Source: Gammaproteobacteria bacterium
GTDB taxonomy: Bacteria; Pseudomonadota; Gammaproteobacteria; Burkholderiales; Burkholderiaceae_C
DNA length: 64,000 bases
Assembly (NCBI GenBank): GCA_025359085.1
Contig: JANYHL010000107.1
Coordinates: 1-64,000 of the forward strand
Direction of reading: 5' to 3'
Shown: piece by piece, positions 17,297 through 27,943 of the stretch
Position numbering within the stretch: position 1 is the stretch's first letter
How the letters are laid out: each line of letters begins with the position of its first letter
Translations under genes and position numbers: made by a program
The notes under the pieces: model-generated
Told to the model about the DNA's origin: nothing
The model's database searches: none
The model's input: the letters and a program-made list of their open reading frames with translations, nothing else

Positions 17297-18193
17297 ATGA
17301 AATCAAAATTTCGGCATGTGGCGCTGATCGGCAAATACCAGACGGTGGCATCGGGCTCATCGAGCGCGTCTTCGTGCCCTGTGCTGGAAGATATTGCCCA
17401 CTTTTTGCATGCACAGGGTTGCGAGGTGGTTCTTGAGCAAGACACCGCGCACAACATGGGCGTTTCTGGTTACCCGGTCATGGATGTCGCCACCATTGGC
17501 GCGCAATGTGATCTGGGGTTGGTGGTGGGCGGTGACGGCACCATGCTGGGCATTGGGCGCCAACTTGCCCGGTTCGGTGTGCCCTTGATTGGCGTCAATC
17601 AGGGGCGACTGGGCTTCATCACCGACCTCCCGCTGGAGGGTTACGCCGCCACGCTGGCGCCGATGCTGCGCGGTGAGTTTGAAGAAGATCATCGCAGCCT
17701 GATGCATGCCAGGGTGATGCGTGACGGGCACTGTGTCTATGACGCACTGGCCATGAACGATGTGGTGGTGAATCGGGGGGCGACCTCGGGCATGGTGGAA
17801 CTGCGGGTTGAGGTCGATGGGCATTTTGTGGCGAACCAGCGGGCCGACGGCCTGATCATTGCCACGCCGACCGGTTCCACCGCGTATTCGCTGTCCGCCG
17901 GCGGACCGCTGCTGCACCCCTCCATTCCGGGCTGGGTGCTGGTGCCCATTGCGCCCCATACCTTGTCAAATCGGCCCATCGTCCTTGCCAATATTACCGA
18001 GATTGCTATTGAAATAATAGCTGGGCGGGATGCCAGTGCCAGTTTTGACACGCAATCACTGGCGGCCTTGCTGTATGGCGATCGCATCGTGGTCACACGC
18101 TCCGAACATCATGTGCGCTTTTTGCACCCCAGAGGCTGGTCCTACTTTGATACCCTGCGCCAAAAACTGCACTGGAATGAAGGAGTGGCCTGA
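17297..18193 (+). CDS. nadK: NAD kinase
   Basis: Phosphorylates NAD to NADP. About 298 residues starting [15 protein letters not shown]. The motif [12 protein letters not shown], the NAD-binding [23 protein letters not shown] and [16 protein letters not shown] are all present. A TTG two codons upstream is an alternative, but the ATG gives the usual start. The stop is two bases from the GTG of recN, so the two are an operon. A partial dispersed repeat may encode the segment around [14 protein letters not shown] near the C-terminal end. Confidence 0.96.
   Translation: MKSKFRHVALIGKYQTVASGSSSASSCPVLEDIAHFLHAQGCEVVLEQDTAHNMGVSGYPVMDVATIGAQCDLGLVVGGDGTMLGIGRQLARFGVPLIGVNQGRLGFITDLPLEGYAATLAPMLRGEFEEDHRSLMHARVMRDGHCVYDALAMNDVVVNRGATSGMVELRVEVDGHFVANQRADGLIIATPTGSTAYSLSAGGPLLHPSIPGWVLVPIAPHTLSNRPIVLANITEIAIEIIAGRDASASFDTQSLAALLYGDRIVVTRSEHHVRFLHPRGWSYFDTLRQKLHWNEGVA
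18004..18040 (+). repeat. Partial dispersed-repeat left arm within nadK (tentative)
   Basis: TTGCTATTGAAATAATAGCTGGGCG matches only the left half of the family (TTGCTATTATTTTTATAGCTG). It may be a decayed copy or chance similarity. Confidence 0.35.
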
Positions 18194-18195
18194 CT

Positions 18196-19863
18196 GTGAG
18201 TCTGAAACGTATTGTCTTGCGTGATTTTGTGATTGTGCGTGAGGTCGATCTCGATCTGACCGACGGCTTCACCGTGCTCACCGGGGAAACAGGGGCCGGC
18301 AAGTCGATCCTGATTGATGCGCTGCAACTGGTCACCGGCGGCCGGGCCGATGTCGGGGTGATCCGTGAAGGCACGAATCGCACCGATGTCAGCGCCGAGT
18401 TTGACGCGAGCGCCGATTTGGCGCTTTGGCTTGAAGTCGCGGGCTTTGAGATCGGTGACAGCCTCTTGTTGCGACGCACGGTAGACACCCAGGGCAAAAG
18501 CCGTGCCTGGATCAATGGCAGCCCCGCCACCTCCACGCAATTGCGCGCAGTGGGCGAGCAACTGCTCGATATTCATGGGCAGCACGCCTGGCAAAGTTTG
18601 ACCCGCCCGGAGGCCGTGCGGGGCTTGCTTGATGCCTATGCCCAGGTCTCATCGGCCGTCTTGGCCACGTTGTGGCAACGGTGGCGGCAAGCGCAGACCG
18701 ATCTGGCGCAAGCCCAGGGTGCGCAAGAGTCGCTGCAGCGCGAGCGCGAACGGCTGGCGTGGCAAATTGCTGAAGTCGAAAAACTGGCGCCGCAGCGCGA
18801 AGAGTGGCTGGACCTCAACACAGAGCACGGCCGACTATCGCATGCGCAAGCCCTGCTGGATGCCGCTCAAGGCGCCTTGCAGACGCTGGGTGCTGACGAT
18901 GACGACGGCGCGCTGGTGGCACTCCACGGTGCCTGTCAATTGCTACAACAACAGGAGCACCTTGAGCCCTATTTCAAAGGGCTGACGGAGGTTTTAACCT
19001 CAAATCTGGTGCAACTCGAAGACACGGTTCATTCCCTGCGGGGCTACCTGCGCAAGACCGAGTTGGACCCCCAGCGCCTGGGCGAACTCGATGAGCGCAT
19101 GGCCTTGTGGCTGTCCTTGGCCAGACGCTACCGCAGAGCCCCGGCGGAATTGCCTGATTTGCTGGCGTCCTGGCAACAGGAACTGGAAAAGCTGGAGGCT
19201 GGCGCCGATCTGGCGGGGCTGGAAACCGCCCGCGCGCTGGCGCTCGAAGCCTATATGCAGGAGGCCCGGCAGCTCTCGAAGGCGCGCGCGCAAGCCGCAC
19301 CCCGACTGGCCGCGGCCATCACCCAGGCCATGCAGGGTCTGGGTATGCAAGGGGGTCGGTTCGAAGTGATGCTGCAAACGTCGGCGCAACCGACGCAAAG
19401 TGGCCTGGAAGATGTCTGCTTTCTGGTGGCAGGGCATGCGGGGAGTACGCCTAGAGCGGTGAATAAGGTGGCGTCCGGCGGGGAGCTGTCCCGCATGGCG
19501 CTGGCGATCGCGGTCACGACCAGCCAACTGGGCACCGCCCAGACGCTGATTTTTGACGAGGTGGATGCTGGCGTGGGTGGCGCGGTGGCCGAGACCGTCG
19601 GGCGCCTCATGCAGCAACTGGGGGTTGACCGGCAGGTGCTGGCGGTGACCCATCTGCCCCAAGTCGCTGCCTGTGCGGATCACCATCTGGTGGTGACCAA
19701 ACAGTTGCAGGGCAAGTCGACGATGAGCGCAGTGCTGGCGGTGCAAGGCGAACAACGGGTGGCAGAAGTGGCGCGTATGTTGGGGGGCGAGCGCCTCTCG
19801 GGCACAACGTTGGCGCATGCCAGGGAGATGCTGCAAACCGGGGAATCATTTGATGAAATCTGA
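18196..19863 (+). CDS. recN: DNA repair protein RecN
   Basis: SMC-like ATPase acting at double-strand breaks. It has 555 residues: Walker A GETGAGKS near 32-39, coiled-coil arms through the middle, ABC signature [14 protein letters not shown] and Walker [14 protein letters not shown]. The GTG start is preceded by AAGGAG and follows the nadK stop by two bases. The 3' end overlaps rapZ by 11 bp. The nadK-recN order is common in betaproteobacteria. Confidence 0.95.
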   Translation: MSLKRIVLRDFVIVREVDLDLTDGFTVLTGETGAGKSILIDALQLVTGGRADVGVIREGTNRTDVSAEFDASADLALWLEVAGFEIGDSLLLRRTVDTQGKSRAWINGSPATSTQLRAVGEQLLDIHGQHAWQSLTRPEAVRGLLDAYAQVSSAVLATLWQRWRQAQTDLAQAQGAQESLQRERERLAWQIAEVEKLAPQREEWLDLNTEHGRLSHAQALLDAAQGALQTLGADDDDGALVALHGACQLLQQQEHLEPYFKGLTEVLTSNLVQLEDTVHSLRGYLRKTELDPQRLGELDERMALWLSLARRYRRAPAELPDLLASWQQELEKLEAGADLAGLETARALALEAYMQEARQLSKARAQAAPRLAAAITQAMQGLGMQGGRFEVMLQTSAQPTQSGLEDVCFLVAGHAGSTPRAVNKVASGGELSRMALAIAVTTSQLGTAQTLIFDEVDAGVGGAVAETVGRLMQQLGVDRQVLAVTHLPQVAACADHHLVVTKQLQGKSTMSAVLAVQGEQRVAEVARMLGGERLSGTTLAHAREMLQTGESFDEI

Positions 19864-20758
19864 AGCCGATAATTTGCAGATCGTCCTGATCACCGGCATG
19901 TCGGGCTCCGGCAAGTCGGTTGCATTGCATGCCCTGGAAGACGCTGGTTTTTTCTGTGTCGATAATTTGCCGCCCGAATTATTTTTGCCATTTGTCGCGC
20001 TGCAAAAAATGCATCAAACCAAACGGGTCGCCATTGCGATGGATGTGCGCACGGCGTCATCACTGCCCTTGGTGCCCGAGCAACTCGCCACCCTGCGCGA
20101 GCAGGGTGTCGCGGTCAAGTCCCTGTTTCTGGATGCCACGACGGGCACCTTGGTGCGCCGCTATTCAGAAACCCGGCGCAAGCACCCGCTGTCCCAGTTC
20201 GCCTCCGATCCCGCGCCGCAGGACCAGCGGCGGGCGCTGGTGGATGCCATTGAACTCGAGCGGGAACTGCTGGCTGATCTGCGGGAAAACGCCCATGTCA
20301 TCGACACCAGCATCATCCGGCCCTCGCAGTTGCAGGGCTACGTCAAGTCACTGATCTCTGCATCGGGTGAGCAGCTGACCTTGGTGTTCGAGTCCTTTGC
20401 CTTCAAGCGGGGTGTACCTGGAGATGCCGACTATGTGTTCGATGTGCGCATGTTGCCCAATCCGCACTACGAGCCCGAATTGCGCCATTTGACGGGGCGG
20501 GACCGGCCTGTGGCTGATTTTCTGGAACAGCAGGCAGACGTCGCGCTCATGTTGGCGCACATTCAACAGTTTTTGAACCATTGGCTTGACGCATTGGCAC
20601 GCGACCATCGTAGCTACGTCACAGTCGCCATTGGCTGCACCGGTGGCCAGCACCGTTCGGTCTACCTTGTGGAAAAATTGGCGGGTCTGTTTGGCGACAA
20701 GTGGATGACCTTGGTGCGGCACCGGGAACTCGAAGCCCACCCCTTAGCCCTGGAGTAG
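19853..20758 (+). CDS. rapZ: RNase adapter / nucleotide-binding protein RapZ
   Basis: About 301 residues. The P-loop is [18 protein letters not shown], and the C-terminal half has the conserved [19 protein letters not shown] and HREL motifs. In E. coli RapZ binds the sRNA GlmZ and guides RNase E to control glucosamine-6-phosphate synthase; whether a GlmZ-like RNA exists here is unknown. The ATG lies inside the last codons of recN with GGGGAA upstream, indicating translational coupling. The 3' end overlaps the convergent mutY by 15 bp. Confidence 0.94.
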   Translation: MKSEADNLQIVLITGMSGSGKSVALHALEDAGFFCVDNLPPELFLPFVALQKMHQTKRVAIAMDVRTASSLPLVPEQLATLREQGVAVKSLFLDATTGTLVRRYSETRRKHPLSQFASDPAPQDQRRALVDAIELERELLADLRENAHVIDTSIIRPSQLQGYVKSLISASGEQLTLVFESFAFKRGVPGDADYVFDVRMLPNPHYEPELRHLTGRDRPVADFLEQQADVALMLAHIQQFLNHWLDALARDHRSYVTVAIGCTGGQHRSVYLVEKLAGLFGDKWMTLVRHRELEAHPLALE

Positions 20759-21799
20759 CAATTTTCTAACGGGGGCCGGCAAGCCCATGCGCGGCCACTC
20801 CTGTGCACTGATCCAGCGCCCCTGTGATGTCGCCACCGCAGAGCATGGCATTTGCACTTGAACCGGATGCAGGTACAGGTCTTTGTGCGTCAGCACGTGG
20901 GTAAAGCACGGCGTGTCCTGCAATGCGGCGCGGTAGCGCTCAGGTACCGCCGCCGCCAGGGCTTCGCGTTCGTCGAACCATGGCAAGCAGTAAAGTCCCG
21001 CCCAGACCCCGGGCGTGGGGCGCTGGCCTAGCCACACGCTGTCGTCTTCTCCTTGCGCCCATAGCAGCCAGATCGACTGTGAGCTGCGCTTGAGTTTGCG
21101 CGTTTTCACCGGGTAGACCTGCTGCTCACCTAACCGCTGTGCCACACAGGAGCGGACAAGTGGACAGACTGCACAGTCTGGTTTTTTGGCGGTGCACAAG
21201 GTGGCGCCCAGGTCCATTAAACCCTGCGTGTAGCGCGGCATCGTCTGCCTCAGATCAGTCAGCGGCAACAAGCGTGTGGCCTCGTCCCACAGTCGTCGCT
21301 CATTGGCCACTGACGCCAAGTCGCCGTTGAAGCCCAGCACACGCGTGAGCACGCGCTTGACGTTGCCATCCAGAATGGCCACCCGTTCACCAAAGCACAG
21401 GGAGGCAATCGCGGCGGCCGTCGAGCGACCAATACCCGGCAATGTTTCAAGCAGCAGGGCGGTCTGCGGGAATCGGCCGCCGTGCAGGCGCATCACCGCC
21501 TGCGCGCACAAATGGAGGTTGCGGGCGCGGCTGTAATAGCCCAAGCCGCTCCATAGACCCAAGACCTCATCAAGCGCTGCGCTTGCCAGTGATTCGACGC
21601 TGGGCAAGCGCGCAAGAAAACGGGGAAAGTAATCCAGTACGGTCGCTACCTGGGTCTGCTGCAGCATGATTTCAGACAACCAGACCCGGTACGGATCGCG
21701 GGTGTTTTGCCATGGCAAATCATGGCGACCATGTGTTTCTTGCCAGCACACCACTTGCGTGGCGAAATCCATCACCACGCGTTCATTCAAGTTTTTCAA
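20744..21799 (-). CDS. mutY: A/G-specific adenine glycosylase
   Basis: Removes adenine mispaired with 8-oxoguanine. It has 351 residues with the catalytic Glu in [11 protein letters not shown], helix-hairpin-helix [15 protein letters not shown], the Asp motif [15 protein letters not shown] and a [4Fe-4S] cluster loop C-x6-C-x2-C-x5-C in [18 protein letters not shown]. The C-terminal NUDT1-like domain ends in LHPVQVQMP and [21 protein letters not shown]. The start overlaps the stop of the dynamin-like gene by four bases. mutM lies just beyond, so both parts of the oxidised-guanine (GO) repair system are together. Confidence 0.96.
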   Translation of the reverse strand: MKNLNERVVMDFATQVVCWQETHGRHDLPWQNTRDPYRVWLSEIMLQQTQVATVLDYFPRFLARLPSVESLASAALDEVLGLWSGLGYYSRARNLHLCAQAVMRLHGGRFPQTALLLETLPGIGRSTAAAIASLCFGERVAILDGNVKRVLTRVLGFNGDLASVANERRLWDEATRLLPLTDLRQTMPRYTQGLMDLGATLCTAKKPDCAVCPLVRSCVAQRLGEQQVYPVKTRKLKRSSQSIWLLWAQGEDDSVWLGQRPTPGVWAGLYCLPWFDEREALAAAVPERYRAALQDTPCFTHVLTHKDLYLHPVQVQMPCSAVATSQGRWISAQEWPRMGLPAPVRKLLLQG

Positions 21800-23775
21800 A
21801 CCAGTTCAATGATTTCGGTTGTGTCGGCAAGATCAATCATGGCGCCCCGACCGGGATCCGTTGCCGTCACCAGATAGTCGGTTAACTCTGACAGCTTGCT
21901 GTTGAGTTGATTCAAGTTATTTTTTTGCGCCTGAATCTCATCAATGCGTTCATGCAGTCCGCCTGAGGCCTGTTGTATTCGATCAATGGCTTCAAGCCGC
22001 CGACTGAAGTTGCGCCGCCGCTCACGTAACTGAACATCCAGCTGGGCAGCGGCTGCTTTGCTCCACAGCTCAATCTCACCCAACGCCGTTTCATGGATGG
22101 TTCGCAGACGGGTGGACAGGGCACGCACCAGTCGATCTGCAAACTCGGGCTGCGCCAGCCTGAGTGTGTTCCCAATGCTCAGGTACTGGAGATGGCTGCG
22201 TTCTACTAGATCAAGATCGTGCAAATAATCGACCAAACTAGGTTCTGGGGGTGGCAGCAAGGAAAACCCATGCTCGGCATTCAATTGTCGAAACGTCGCT
22301 GCCAGCATGACCTGGATTTCAGCACCGATGGATTGCACCTGCTGCAGGTTTTTGCGCAGATGCTCAAAGGTGTCACCATAGGCGCGTTTGACACCCACCT
22401 TGATGCCTTTTTGTTGCAGCACATGGGTCAGTTGCGTCATTTCTTTCTTGAGCGCCGTTGGCCCCAGGAGGCTGAACACTTCACGCAGCAGTTTCAGGTG
22501 AACCGAACGCACGGCATGAATTTTTGCACCGCCCAGATCAAATTCGATTTGTTCCTGCGAAATGCGGGATCGCATGTTTTTGATGACTGCTGAATTTTTG
22601 CCCTGAAGGCCTTCCAGCTCCATCAGTTGTTCTGTCAGGTCACGTCTGCGAGTATGAATGACGCGGCCCGTTTCGGCCTGCAAATCTGAAATGCCGCTGA
22701 AAATGGCTGCGCTCAGCATTTTTTGTCGCTGGCCCATGATGCCCCGGCTAAGTGCATCTTCAAGCGCGGACAAGCAACTGAGTTCCAGCAAAGAGGGGTC
22801 GTTTGTCACCTTGGCCACCAGGCCCTTTTGCGCGGATATCGGGATCACCTGCTGCCTGGGGATACCCAATATTTCGGCGGTTGACGCCTGCTGGCGCTCT
22901 ATCTGCGCTTGCACCTGCGCGGGTGAACTCAGCGCGTCCCACAAAGTGTCAATCTTGTTCAGGACCACCAGCCTTGAGCTCATGTCGTTGGATTCATTCA
23001 CCAGGTGCTCACGCCAGATGGCCAGGTCCGACTTGGTGACGCCTGTATCGGCACCGAGAATGAAAACGACGGCATTCGCTTGCGGAATCAGGCTGACCGT
23101 CAGCTCGGGTTCGGCGCCGATGGCATTGAGGCCCGGCGTATCCAGAATCACCAAGCCCTGTTTCAATAAAGGATGCGCAATATTGATCAAGGCATGCCGC
23201 CACTTGGGGACTTGCACCAGCCCTTGCGCGTTCACCGTCGGATTGTCTTCTGGCGTTTCGGTCTGCCAGAACCCAAGCGCGTTGGCTTCGGCCTGCGTGA
23301 CATGGCGTGTTTCAGCCACCTTCTCAAGAGCCTCCGAGAGTTGTTTGGGATCGTGCACATTCAGGTCAATGCGTGTCCACTTCTCGGGCACCATGCGCCA
23401 TTCCATCAAGGCTTGCGGTTGCAGCCGCGTTTCAATCGGCAGGAGCCGCAGACACGGTGGAACTTCTGCGTCATAGCTCATTTCGGTCGGGCACATGGTG
23501 GTTCGCCCGGCGCTGGCGGGCATGATGCGTCGCCCGTAGCCGGCAAAAAAAATGGCGTTGATCAACTCGGATTTGCCGCGCGAGAACTCGCCCACAAACG
23601 CAACCATGACTTTGTCGGCGCGCACTCGGGCTTCCAGGCGCCGCAAGCGCTCTTCTACCGCAGCGTCCAGCAGTTCATGGTCTTTCAGCCATTCTGCCAA
23701 CAACTTCAGCCGCAGGGCAAACTCACGTCGCCACGTGCCGTGTTGGTCAAATTGTTCGTTGAATGAAGTAGCCAA
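21796..23775 (-). CDS. Dynamin-family GTPase
   Basis: A large GTPase of about 659 residues. G1 is GEFSRGKS, G2 lies in AGRTTMCPTEM, G3 is DTPGLN and G4 is LNKID. The C-terminal half is helical with a coiled-coil stretch near the end (HERIDEIQAQKNNLNQLNSKLSEL). The open frame continues upstream into mutM, so the start must be internal. A TTG (23775) with GGAGG four bases upstream gives MATSFNEQFDQ, a plausible N-terminus; no ATG fits well. Bacterial dynamin-like proteins remodel membranes; this one's role is unknown. Four-base overlap with mutY suggests an operon. Confidence 0.85.
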   Translation of the reverse strand: MATSFNEQFDQHGTWRREFALRLKLLAEWLKDHELLDAAVEERLRRLEARVRADKVMVAFVGEFSRGKSELINAIFFAGYGRRIMPASAGRTTMCPTEMSYDAEVPPCLRLLPIETRLQPQALMEWRMVPEKWTRIDLNVHDPKQLSEALEKVAETRHVTQAEANALGFWQTETPEDNPTVNAQGLVQVPKWRHALINIAHPLLKQGLVILDTPGLNAIGAEPELTVSLIPQANAVVFILGADTGVTKSDLAIWREHLVNESNDMSSRLVVLNKIDTLWDALSSPAQVQAQIERQQASTAEILGIPRQQVIPISAQKGLVAKVTNDPSLLELSCLSALEDALSRGIMGQRQKMLSAAIFSGISDLQAETGRVIHTRRRDLTEQLMELEGLQGKNSAVIKNMRSRISQEQIEFDLGGAKIHAVRSVHLKLLREVFSLLGPTALKKEMTQLTHVLQQKGIKVGVKRAYGDTFEHLRKNLQQVQSIGAEIQVMLAATFRQLNAEHGFSLLPPPEPSLVDYLHDLDLVERSHLQYLSIGNTLRLAQPEFADRLVRALSTRLRTIHETALGEIELWSKAAAAQLDVQLRERRRNFSRRLEAIDRIQQASGGLHERIDEIQAQKNNLNQLNSKLSELTDYLVTATDPGRGAMIDLADTTEIIELV

Positions 23776-23824
23776 ATTGCCTCCGCACAATGTTTCAATA
23801 TAGCACTGTGCCGCGCTGCAGCGG

Positions 23825-24640
23825 CTAAGCTTTTTGGCAAAGAGGGCAGTAAAAGGTAGAGCGCTGACCTTGTCGCAAGGCTTTGATGGGTGTCCCGCAG
23901 ACCCGGCAGGGCTGCCCTTGCCGGGCATAAACCATGGTTTCGAGTTGAAAATGACCGCTGTCGCCGTTGGCATTGGAAAAATTTCGCAGCGTGCTGCCGC
24001 CCTTTGCCACCGCGCGCGCCAGCACATCCCGGATCGCCGCGTGCAGTTTGACGCTGCGCGGCCAACTCAGTCGGGTCGCGCTCAGGGTGGGCCGGACGCC
24101 CGCCCAAAACAAAACCTCTGACGCGTAAATATTGCCTACGCCCACCACCACATCACCTGCCAGCAACACCTGTTTGATGGCCGCCTTGCGACGCTTCAAT
24201 TGGACGTGGAAGCGATCAATATCAAAATCATCCGACAAAGGCTCCATGCCAAGCTTGTCCAAAAGTTTGCAGGCCTGGGGCGCATCCTCGCTGTCGGCAT
24301 AAACCACGGCCCCAAACCGACGCGGGTCGGTGAGTCGCAGTGTGCCCTGGGTGGTTAGCATCTCAAAATGGTCATGGGCGCCGGCGGGGGGCAATTGACT
24401 GGCAAAACCCAAGCTGCCAGACATTCCCAAATGTACCAACAGCAGGCCCTGATCAAGATCAATCAATAAGTACTTGCCGCGTCGGCGCACTGCCTGCACG
24501 GAACGCCCGGCCAGTGCCGTGGGCAAGCACCCTAAAGGCCAGCGCAACGGTTTGCCCATGCACACAGAAATGACTTTTGCCCCGGCTATTTCAAGGGCAA
24601 AACTCAGTCGGGTAACTTCAACTTCGGGCAATTCGGGCAT
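23825..24640 (-). CDS. mutM: Formamidopyrimidine-DNA glycosylase
   Basis: Excises 8-oxoguanine and formamidopyrimidines. 271 residues beginning with the catalytic Pro in [10 protein letters not shown]. Visible are the catalytic Lys region around GKPLRWP and [12 protein letters not shown], the intercalation loop region with DPRRFGAV, the helix-two-turn-helix [11 protein letters not shown] and the zinc finger C-x2-C-x16-C-x2-C in PCRVCGTP...YCPLCQK. It is the first gene of the minus-strand mutM / dynamin-like / mutY group and divergent from the TPR gene with only 11-20 bp between starts. Confidence 0.96.
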   Translation of the reverse strand: MPELPEVEVTRLSFALEIAGAKVISVCMGKPLRWPLGCLPTALAGRSVQAVRRRGKYLLIDLDQGLLLVHLGMSGSLGFASQLPPAGAHDHFEMLTTQGTLRLTDPRRFGAVVYADSEDAPQACKLLDKLGMEPLSDDFDIDRFHVQLKRRKAAIKQVLLAGDVVVGVGNIYASEVLFWAGVRPTLSATRLSWPRSVKLHAAIRDVLARAVAKGGSTLRNFSNANGDSGHFQLETMVYARQGQPCRVCGTPIKALRQGQRSTFYCPLCQKA

Positions 24641-24651
24641 GGCAAAGCAAT

Positions 24652-26415
24652 TTGGGTGGCATGGATTATTATTACCTCATGTTGCTTTTTCATCGTTTGC
24701 CTCTGCTTGTCGCCTTCGTTTGTGCACTGACCGTGAATGCACAGACGCCGCCTGTCAGCGCCGCCGAGCCCAAGAGTTCAGCGCTCGACAGCGAGCTCTT
24801 TTATCAATTGTTGTTGGGGGAACTCAATGCCCGCGGCGGTGAGCCCGGCGCCGCCTACTCGCTGATCCTGGATGCGGCGCGCAAGACGAATGATCCCAAG
24901 CTCTACCAACGTGCTGTTGACATCGCCCTGCAGGCACGCTCGGGCGACTCGGCGTTGCTGGCCTCGCGTGCCTGGAAACAAGCGCTGCCCGCATCACGCG
25001 AGGCCAATCGCTACGTTTTGCAAATATTGATCGGTCTGAACCGTATTGGAGAGACCCTGGAGCCGCTCAAGCGCGAGATCGCGACAAGTGATGCGAAAGA
25101 CCGGGCTGCCACCATCTTGGGCCTTGCACGCTACTTTGCCCGCGTGACCGATAAAAAACTGGCTGCCAGCACGGTGGAACAGGCCTTGGTCACCTATAAG
25201 AATGCGCCCGGGCTCGGCGTTGCCGCCTGGACCGTGATTGGACGCCTGCGTCTGGAAGCGGCTGACGTCAGTGGCGCCTTGAATGCGGTACGCATCGCTC
25301 AGGCGCTCGATGCAGGATCAGAGTATCCCGTCTTGTTGGCTTTGTCCATGATGGACCCGGAAGTACCGCAGGCCGAGGTTTTGGTACAGAAATATCTCGA
25401 AGGCAAGCCCAAGCCCGAGGTGCGAATGGAATATGCCCGCACCTTGTTGGCGGGACAACGCTACACGCAAGCGCTCACGCAGCTGCAACACCTTATCTCT
25501 GAAAAACCTGACTATACCGAGGCCTGGCTGATACAAGGTGTGCTCGAATTGCAGGAGGGCCATTCCGTGGCCGCCGAACGCTCGCTGCAGAAGTATGTGG
25601 AACTGGCGTTGCTCAAGCGCGATAGCACGGCGCGCCCGGAGCTCAGCCGTGGGTTGACCCAGGCTTATCTTTCTCTGGCCCAAATTGCCGAGCAAAGTAA
25701 AGATTTTGTGCAGGCCGACGCGTGGCTGCAGCGCATTGACAGCCAGGATGGCCTGCTTAACGCCCAACTGCGCCGGGCCGCTCTCTTGGCGCGGCAAGGC
25801 AAGCTGGAAGACGCACGCCAACTGATTCGCAGCCAACCCGAGCTCTCTCCTGCAGATAGTCGCTTGAAGACAAGTGCCGAAGTACAACTGTTGCGGGACA
25901 GCAAGCAGTACCTGGCCGCCCATGAAATTCTGGCCCAGGCGATTGCAGACAACCCTGAGGATTTTGATTTCACTTATGACCTGGCCATGGTGGCCGAAAA
26001 ACTGGGCCAGCTCGACGAGATGGAGCAGTTACTGCGCAGCGTTATCGCTGGCAAACCCGAGTATCCGCATGCCTACAACGCATTAGGTTATTCGCTGGCA
26101 GAACGCGGCGTTCGTTTGGCGGAGTCGAAACAACTGATATTGAAGGCGTTGAGCTATGCACCAGATGATTCATTCATCAGCGACAGTCTAGGCTGGGTTG
26201 AATTCCGCAGTGGCAATCTGGCCGAGGCACAACGCATTCTTGAGTCCGCGTTCAAAGCGCGCCCGGATGCAGAAATTGCCGCCCACTTGGGTGAAGTCTT
26301 GTGGACTTTGGGTCAGCGCGATCAGGCGGTGAGCATCTGGAAGCAAGGCTTGGGAATCAACGCTGAAAGTGAAACCTTGCTTGAAACACTGAAACGCCTG
26401 CGTGTGACCCTGTGA
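24652..26415 (+). CDS. TPR-repeat exported protein
   Basis: A 587-residue protein made of helical tetratricopeptide repeats (for example [36 protein letters not shown] and [30 protein letters not shown]). The N-terminal [22 protein letters not shown] looks like a signal peptide; 24661 is an alternative start. Its position just before lolB, with the stop overlapping the lolB start, is conserved in betaproteobacteria. It likely works in the periplasm or at the outer membrane, but its partner is unknown. Confidence 0.85.
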   Translation: MGGMDYYYLMLLFHRLPLLVAFVCALTVNAQTPPVSAAEPKSSALDSELFYQLLLGELNARGGEPGAAYSLILDAARKTNDPKLYQRAVDIALQARSGDSALLASRAWKQALPASREANRYVLQILIGLNRIGETLEPLKREIATSDAKDRAATILGLARYFARVTDKKLAASTVEQALVTYKNAPGLGVAAWTVIGRLRLEAADVSGALNAVRIAQALDAGSEYPVLLALSMMDPEVPQAEVLVQKYLEGKPKPEVRMEYARTLLAGQRYTQALTQLQHLISEKPDYTEAWLIQGVLELQEGHSVAAERSLQKYVELALLKRDSTARPELSRGLTQAYLSLAQIAEQSKDFVQADAWLQRIDSQDGLLNAQLRRAALLARQGKLEDARQLIRSQPELSPADSRLKTSAEVQLLRDSKQYLAAHEILAQAIADNPEDFDFTYDLAMVAEKLGQLDEMEQLLRSVIAGKPEYPHAYNALGYSLAERGVRLAESKQLILKALSYAPDDSFISDSLGWVEFRSGNLAEAQRILESAFKARPDAEIAAHLGEVLWTLGQRDQAVSIWKQGLGINAESETLLETLKRLRVTL

Positions 26416-26924
26416 TGCGAGGCGGAATAACTGGTTTCGCGGCTCTTTTTTTTGCTATTATATTTATAGCTGGTTGCGCAGCTCCGGCGGGGGTTAGCAG
26501 CATAAATCAGTCTGAACCTTCAGTTTGGCGCGGACGGCTGGCGGTTCGCATCGAGTCCAACCCCGTGCAGTTTCAGCCCCAGACCTTTGCGGCCGGCTTT
26601 GAGCTGACCGGTAACGCGCAGACCGGTGAGTTGACGCTGTACACGCCCCTGGGCACGACCGCCGCCGTGCTCTCCTGGTCGGCTCAGACCGCGCTGATGC
26701 GCAGCAACGGCGACATTCGTTCTTTTGCATCGCTGGACGCCTTGATCCAGCAGGCGCTTGGCACCGAGTTACCCGTGGCGGCGCTCTTTGCCTGGCTGGC
26801 AGGAGACAACATGAGTGCGGCGGGCTGGAACGCCGACCTGTCGCAACGGGCTCATGGTCGGGTGACAGCCCGCCGCACGGAACCCGCACCCGTGACGGAA
26901 CTGCGACTGGTGCTTGAAAAATGA
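26412..26924 (+). CDS. lolB: Outer-membrane lipoprotein insertion factor LolB
   Basis: Receives lipoproteins from LolA and inserts them in the outer membrane. 170 residues with lipobox IAGC after a hydrophobic stretch (AALFFAIIFIAGC). WRGRLAVRIESNP and GELTLYTPLGTTAAVLSW match the LolB fold, and FAWLAG is typical near the C-terminus. The whole signal peptide and lipobox are encoded by a copy of the 60-bp dispersed repeat. It overlaps the TPR gene by four bases and ispE by four bases, so the three are one operon. Confidence 0.9.
   Translation: MMRGGITGFAALFFAIIFIAGCAAPAGVSSINQSEPSVWRGRLAVRIESNPVQFQPQTFAAGFELTGNAQTGELTLYTPLGTTAAVLSWSAQTALMRSNGDIRSFASLDALIQQALGTELPVAALFAWLAGDNMSAAGWNADLSQRAHGRVTARRTEPAPVTELRLVLEK
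26451..26507 (+). repeat. 60-bp dispersed repeat encoding the LolB signal peptide and lipobox
   Basis: TTTGCTATTATATTTATAGC, TGGTTGCGC, GGGGGTTAGCAGC and ATAAAT occur in family order. The core ATAGCTGGTTGC is translated I-A-G-C, the lipobox. Confidence 0.75.
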
Positions 26925-27784
26925 AGTCGCTCTACGATATTTGTGCACCGGCCAAACTCAATCTGTTTTTGCACATCACGGGCAGGAGAAGCGATGGCTA
27001 TCACTTGCTGGAATCGGTCTTCATGCTGATTGATTGGTGCGACACATTGCATTTCGACCTGCGCGTCGATGGACAAATCAGCCGCGAAGACCTCGTGACA
27101 CCCTTGCCGCCTGATGACCTTGTCACCCGCGCGGCGCGGGCGCTGAAAATCGCCAGCAGCAGCCCGCTAGGCGTTCATATCGGAATTGAAAAACGAATTC
27201 CTGTGCAAGCCGGCATGGGTGGCGGATCGTCCGATGCGGCGTCCACCCTGTTGGCATTGAACAGTCTTTGGCAGCTCAATTATTCGCTTGAAAGGCTAAG
27301 TCAAATCGGACTTCAACTGGGTGCCGATGTGCCGTTTTTCCTGGGTGGACGCAATGCCTGGGTCGAAGGCGTGGGTGAAAAAATAAGCCCTGTTATTTTG
27401 CCTGTAGCTCGTTTTTTGGTGCTCAAGCCCCCGCAGGGGCTCGAAACGAGATTGATTTTCTCGGATCCAACCCTGAAAAGAGACAGTGAAACAGCTATAA
27501 TTTCAGGCTTCGCTGCAAATACATTCGGTTTTGGTCGTAATGACCTGCAGAGTGTTGCCCAAAGACTTTGTCCGGGCGTGACCCAAGCCCTTGAGTGGCT
27601 GGCATCGCATGGACTGAGTGGCCGGATGACAGGCTCTGGAAGCGCGGTGTTTGCACAGGTGTTGCAGGATATTGATCTGATGGGCGCTCCAGGCGAGTTT
27701 CAGGCCAGGTTGTGTAGCAGTCTGGATGTTCATCCCTTGTTGGGCTGGGCGGTCAGTGACAGTTTGTCGGTTAGCAGCATTTAG
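26921..27784 (+). CDS. ispE: 4-diphosphocytidyl-2-C-methyl-D-erythritol kinase
   Basis: GHMP kinase of the MEP isoprenoid pathway. 287 residues. APAKLNLFLHITGRRSDGYHLLESVF at the N-terminus carries the substrate motifs, IPVQAGMGGGSSDAASTLLALN is the ATP-binding glycine-rich loop, and MTGSGSAVFAQ is the third GHMP motif. The stop lies 15 bp before tRNA-Gln, so the tRNA may be processed from the same transcript. Confidence 0.96.
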   Translation: MKSLYDICAPAKLNLFLHITGRRSDGYHLLESVFMLIDWCDTLHFDLRVDGQISREDLVTPLPPDDLVTRAARALKIASSSPLGVHIGIEKRIPVQAGMGGGSSDAASTLLALNSLWQLNYSLERLSQIGLQLGADVPFFLGGRNAWVEGVGEKISPVILPVARFLVLKPPQGLETRLIFSDPTLKRDSETAIISGFAANTFGFGRNDLQSVAQRLCPGVTQALEWLASHGLSGRMTGSGSAVFAQVLQDIDLMGAPGEFQARLCSSLDVHPLLGWAVSDSLSVSSI

Positions 27785-27798
27785 CTGCCAACCCGTGT

Positions 27799-27875
27799 AG
27801 GGGAGTCGCCAAGTTGGTTAAGGCACTGGATTTTGATTCCAGCATGCGAAGGTTCGAATCCTTCTTCCCCTGCCA
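27799..27875 (+). tRNA. tRNA-Gln (UUG)
   Basis: 77 nt including encoded CCA. Acceptor AGGGGAG/TTCCCCT, anticodon stem CTGGA/TCCAG with loop TTTTGAT (anticodon TTG), T stem GAAGG/CCTTC with loop TTCGAAT. It lies between ispE and prs, a conserved betaproteobacterial position. Confidence 0.96.
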
Positions 27876-27943
27876 AAAATTTTGTTGTATGGACCGGCTG
27901 CCGGACGTACTGACGCAAACGCTACTCAATCGCCGAGATACTC

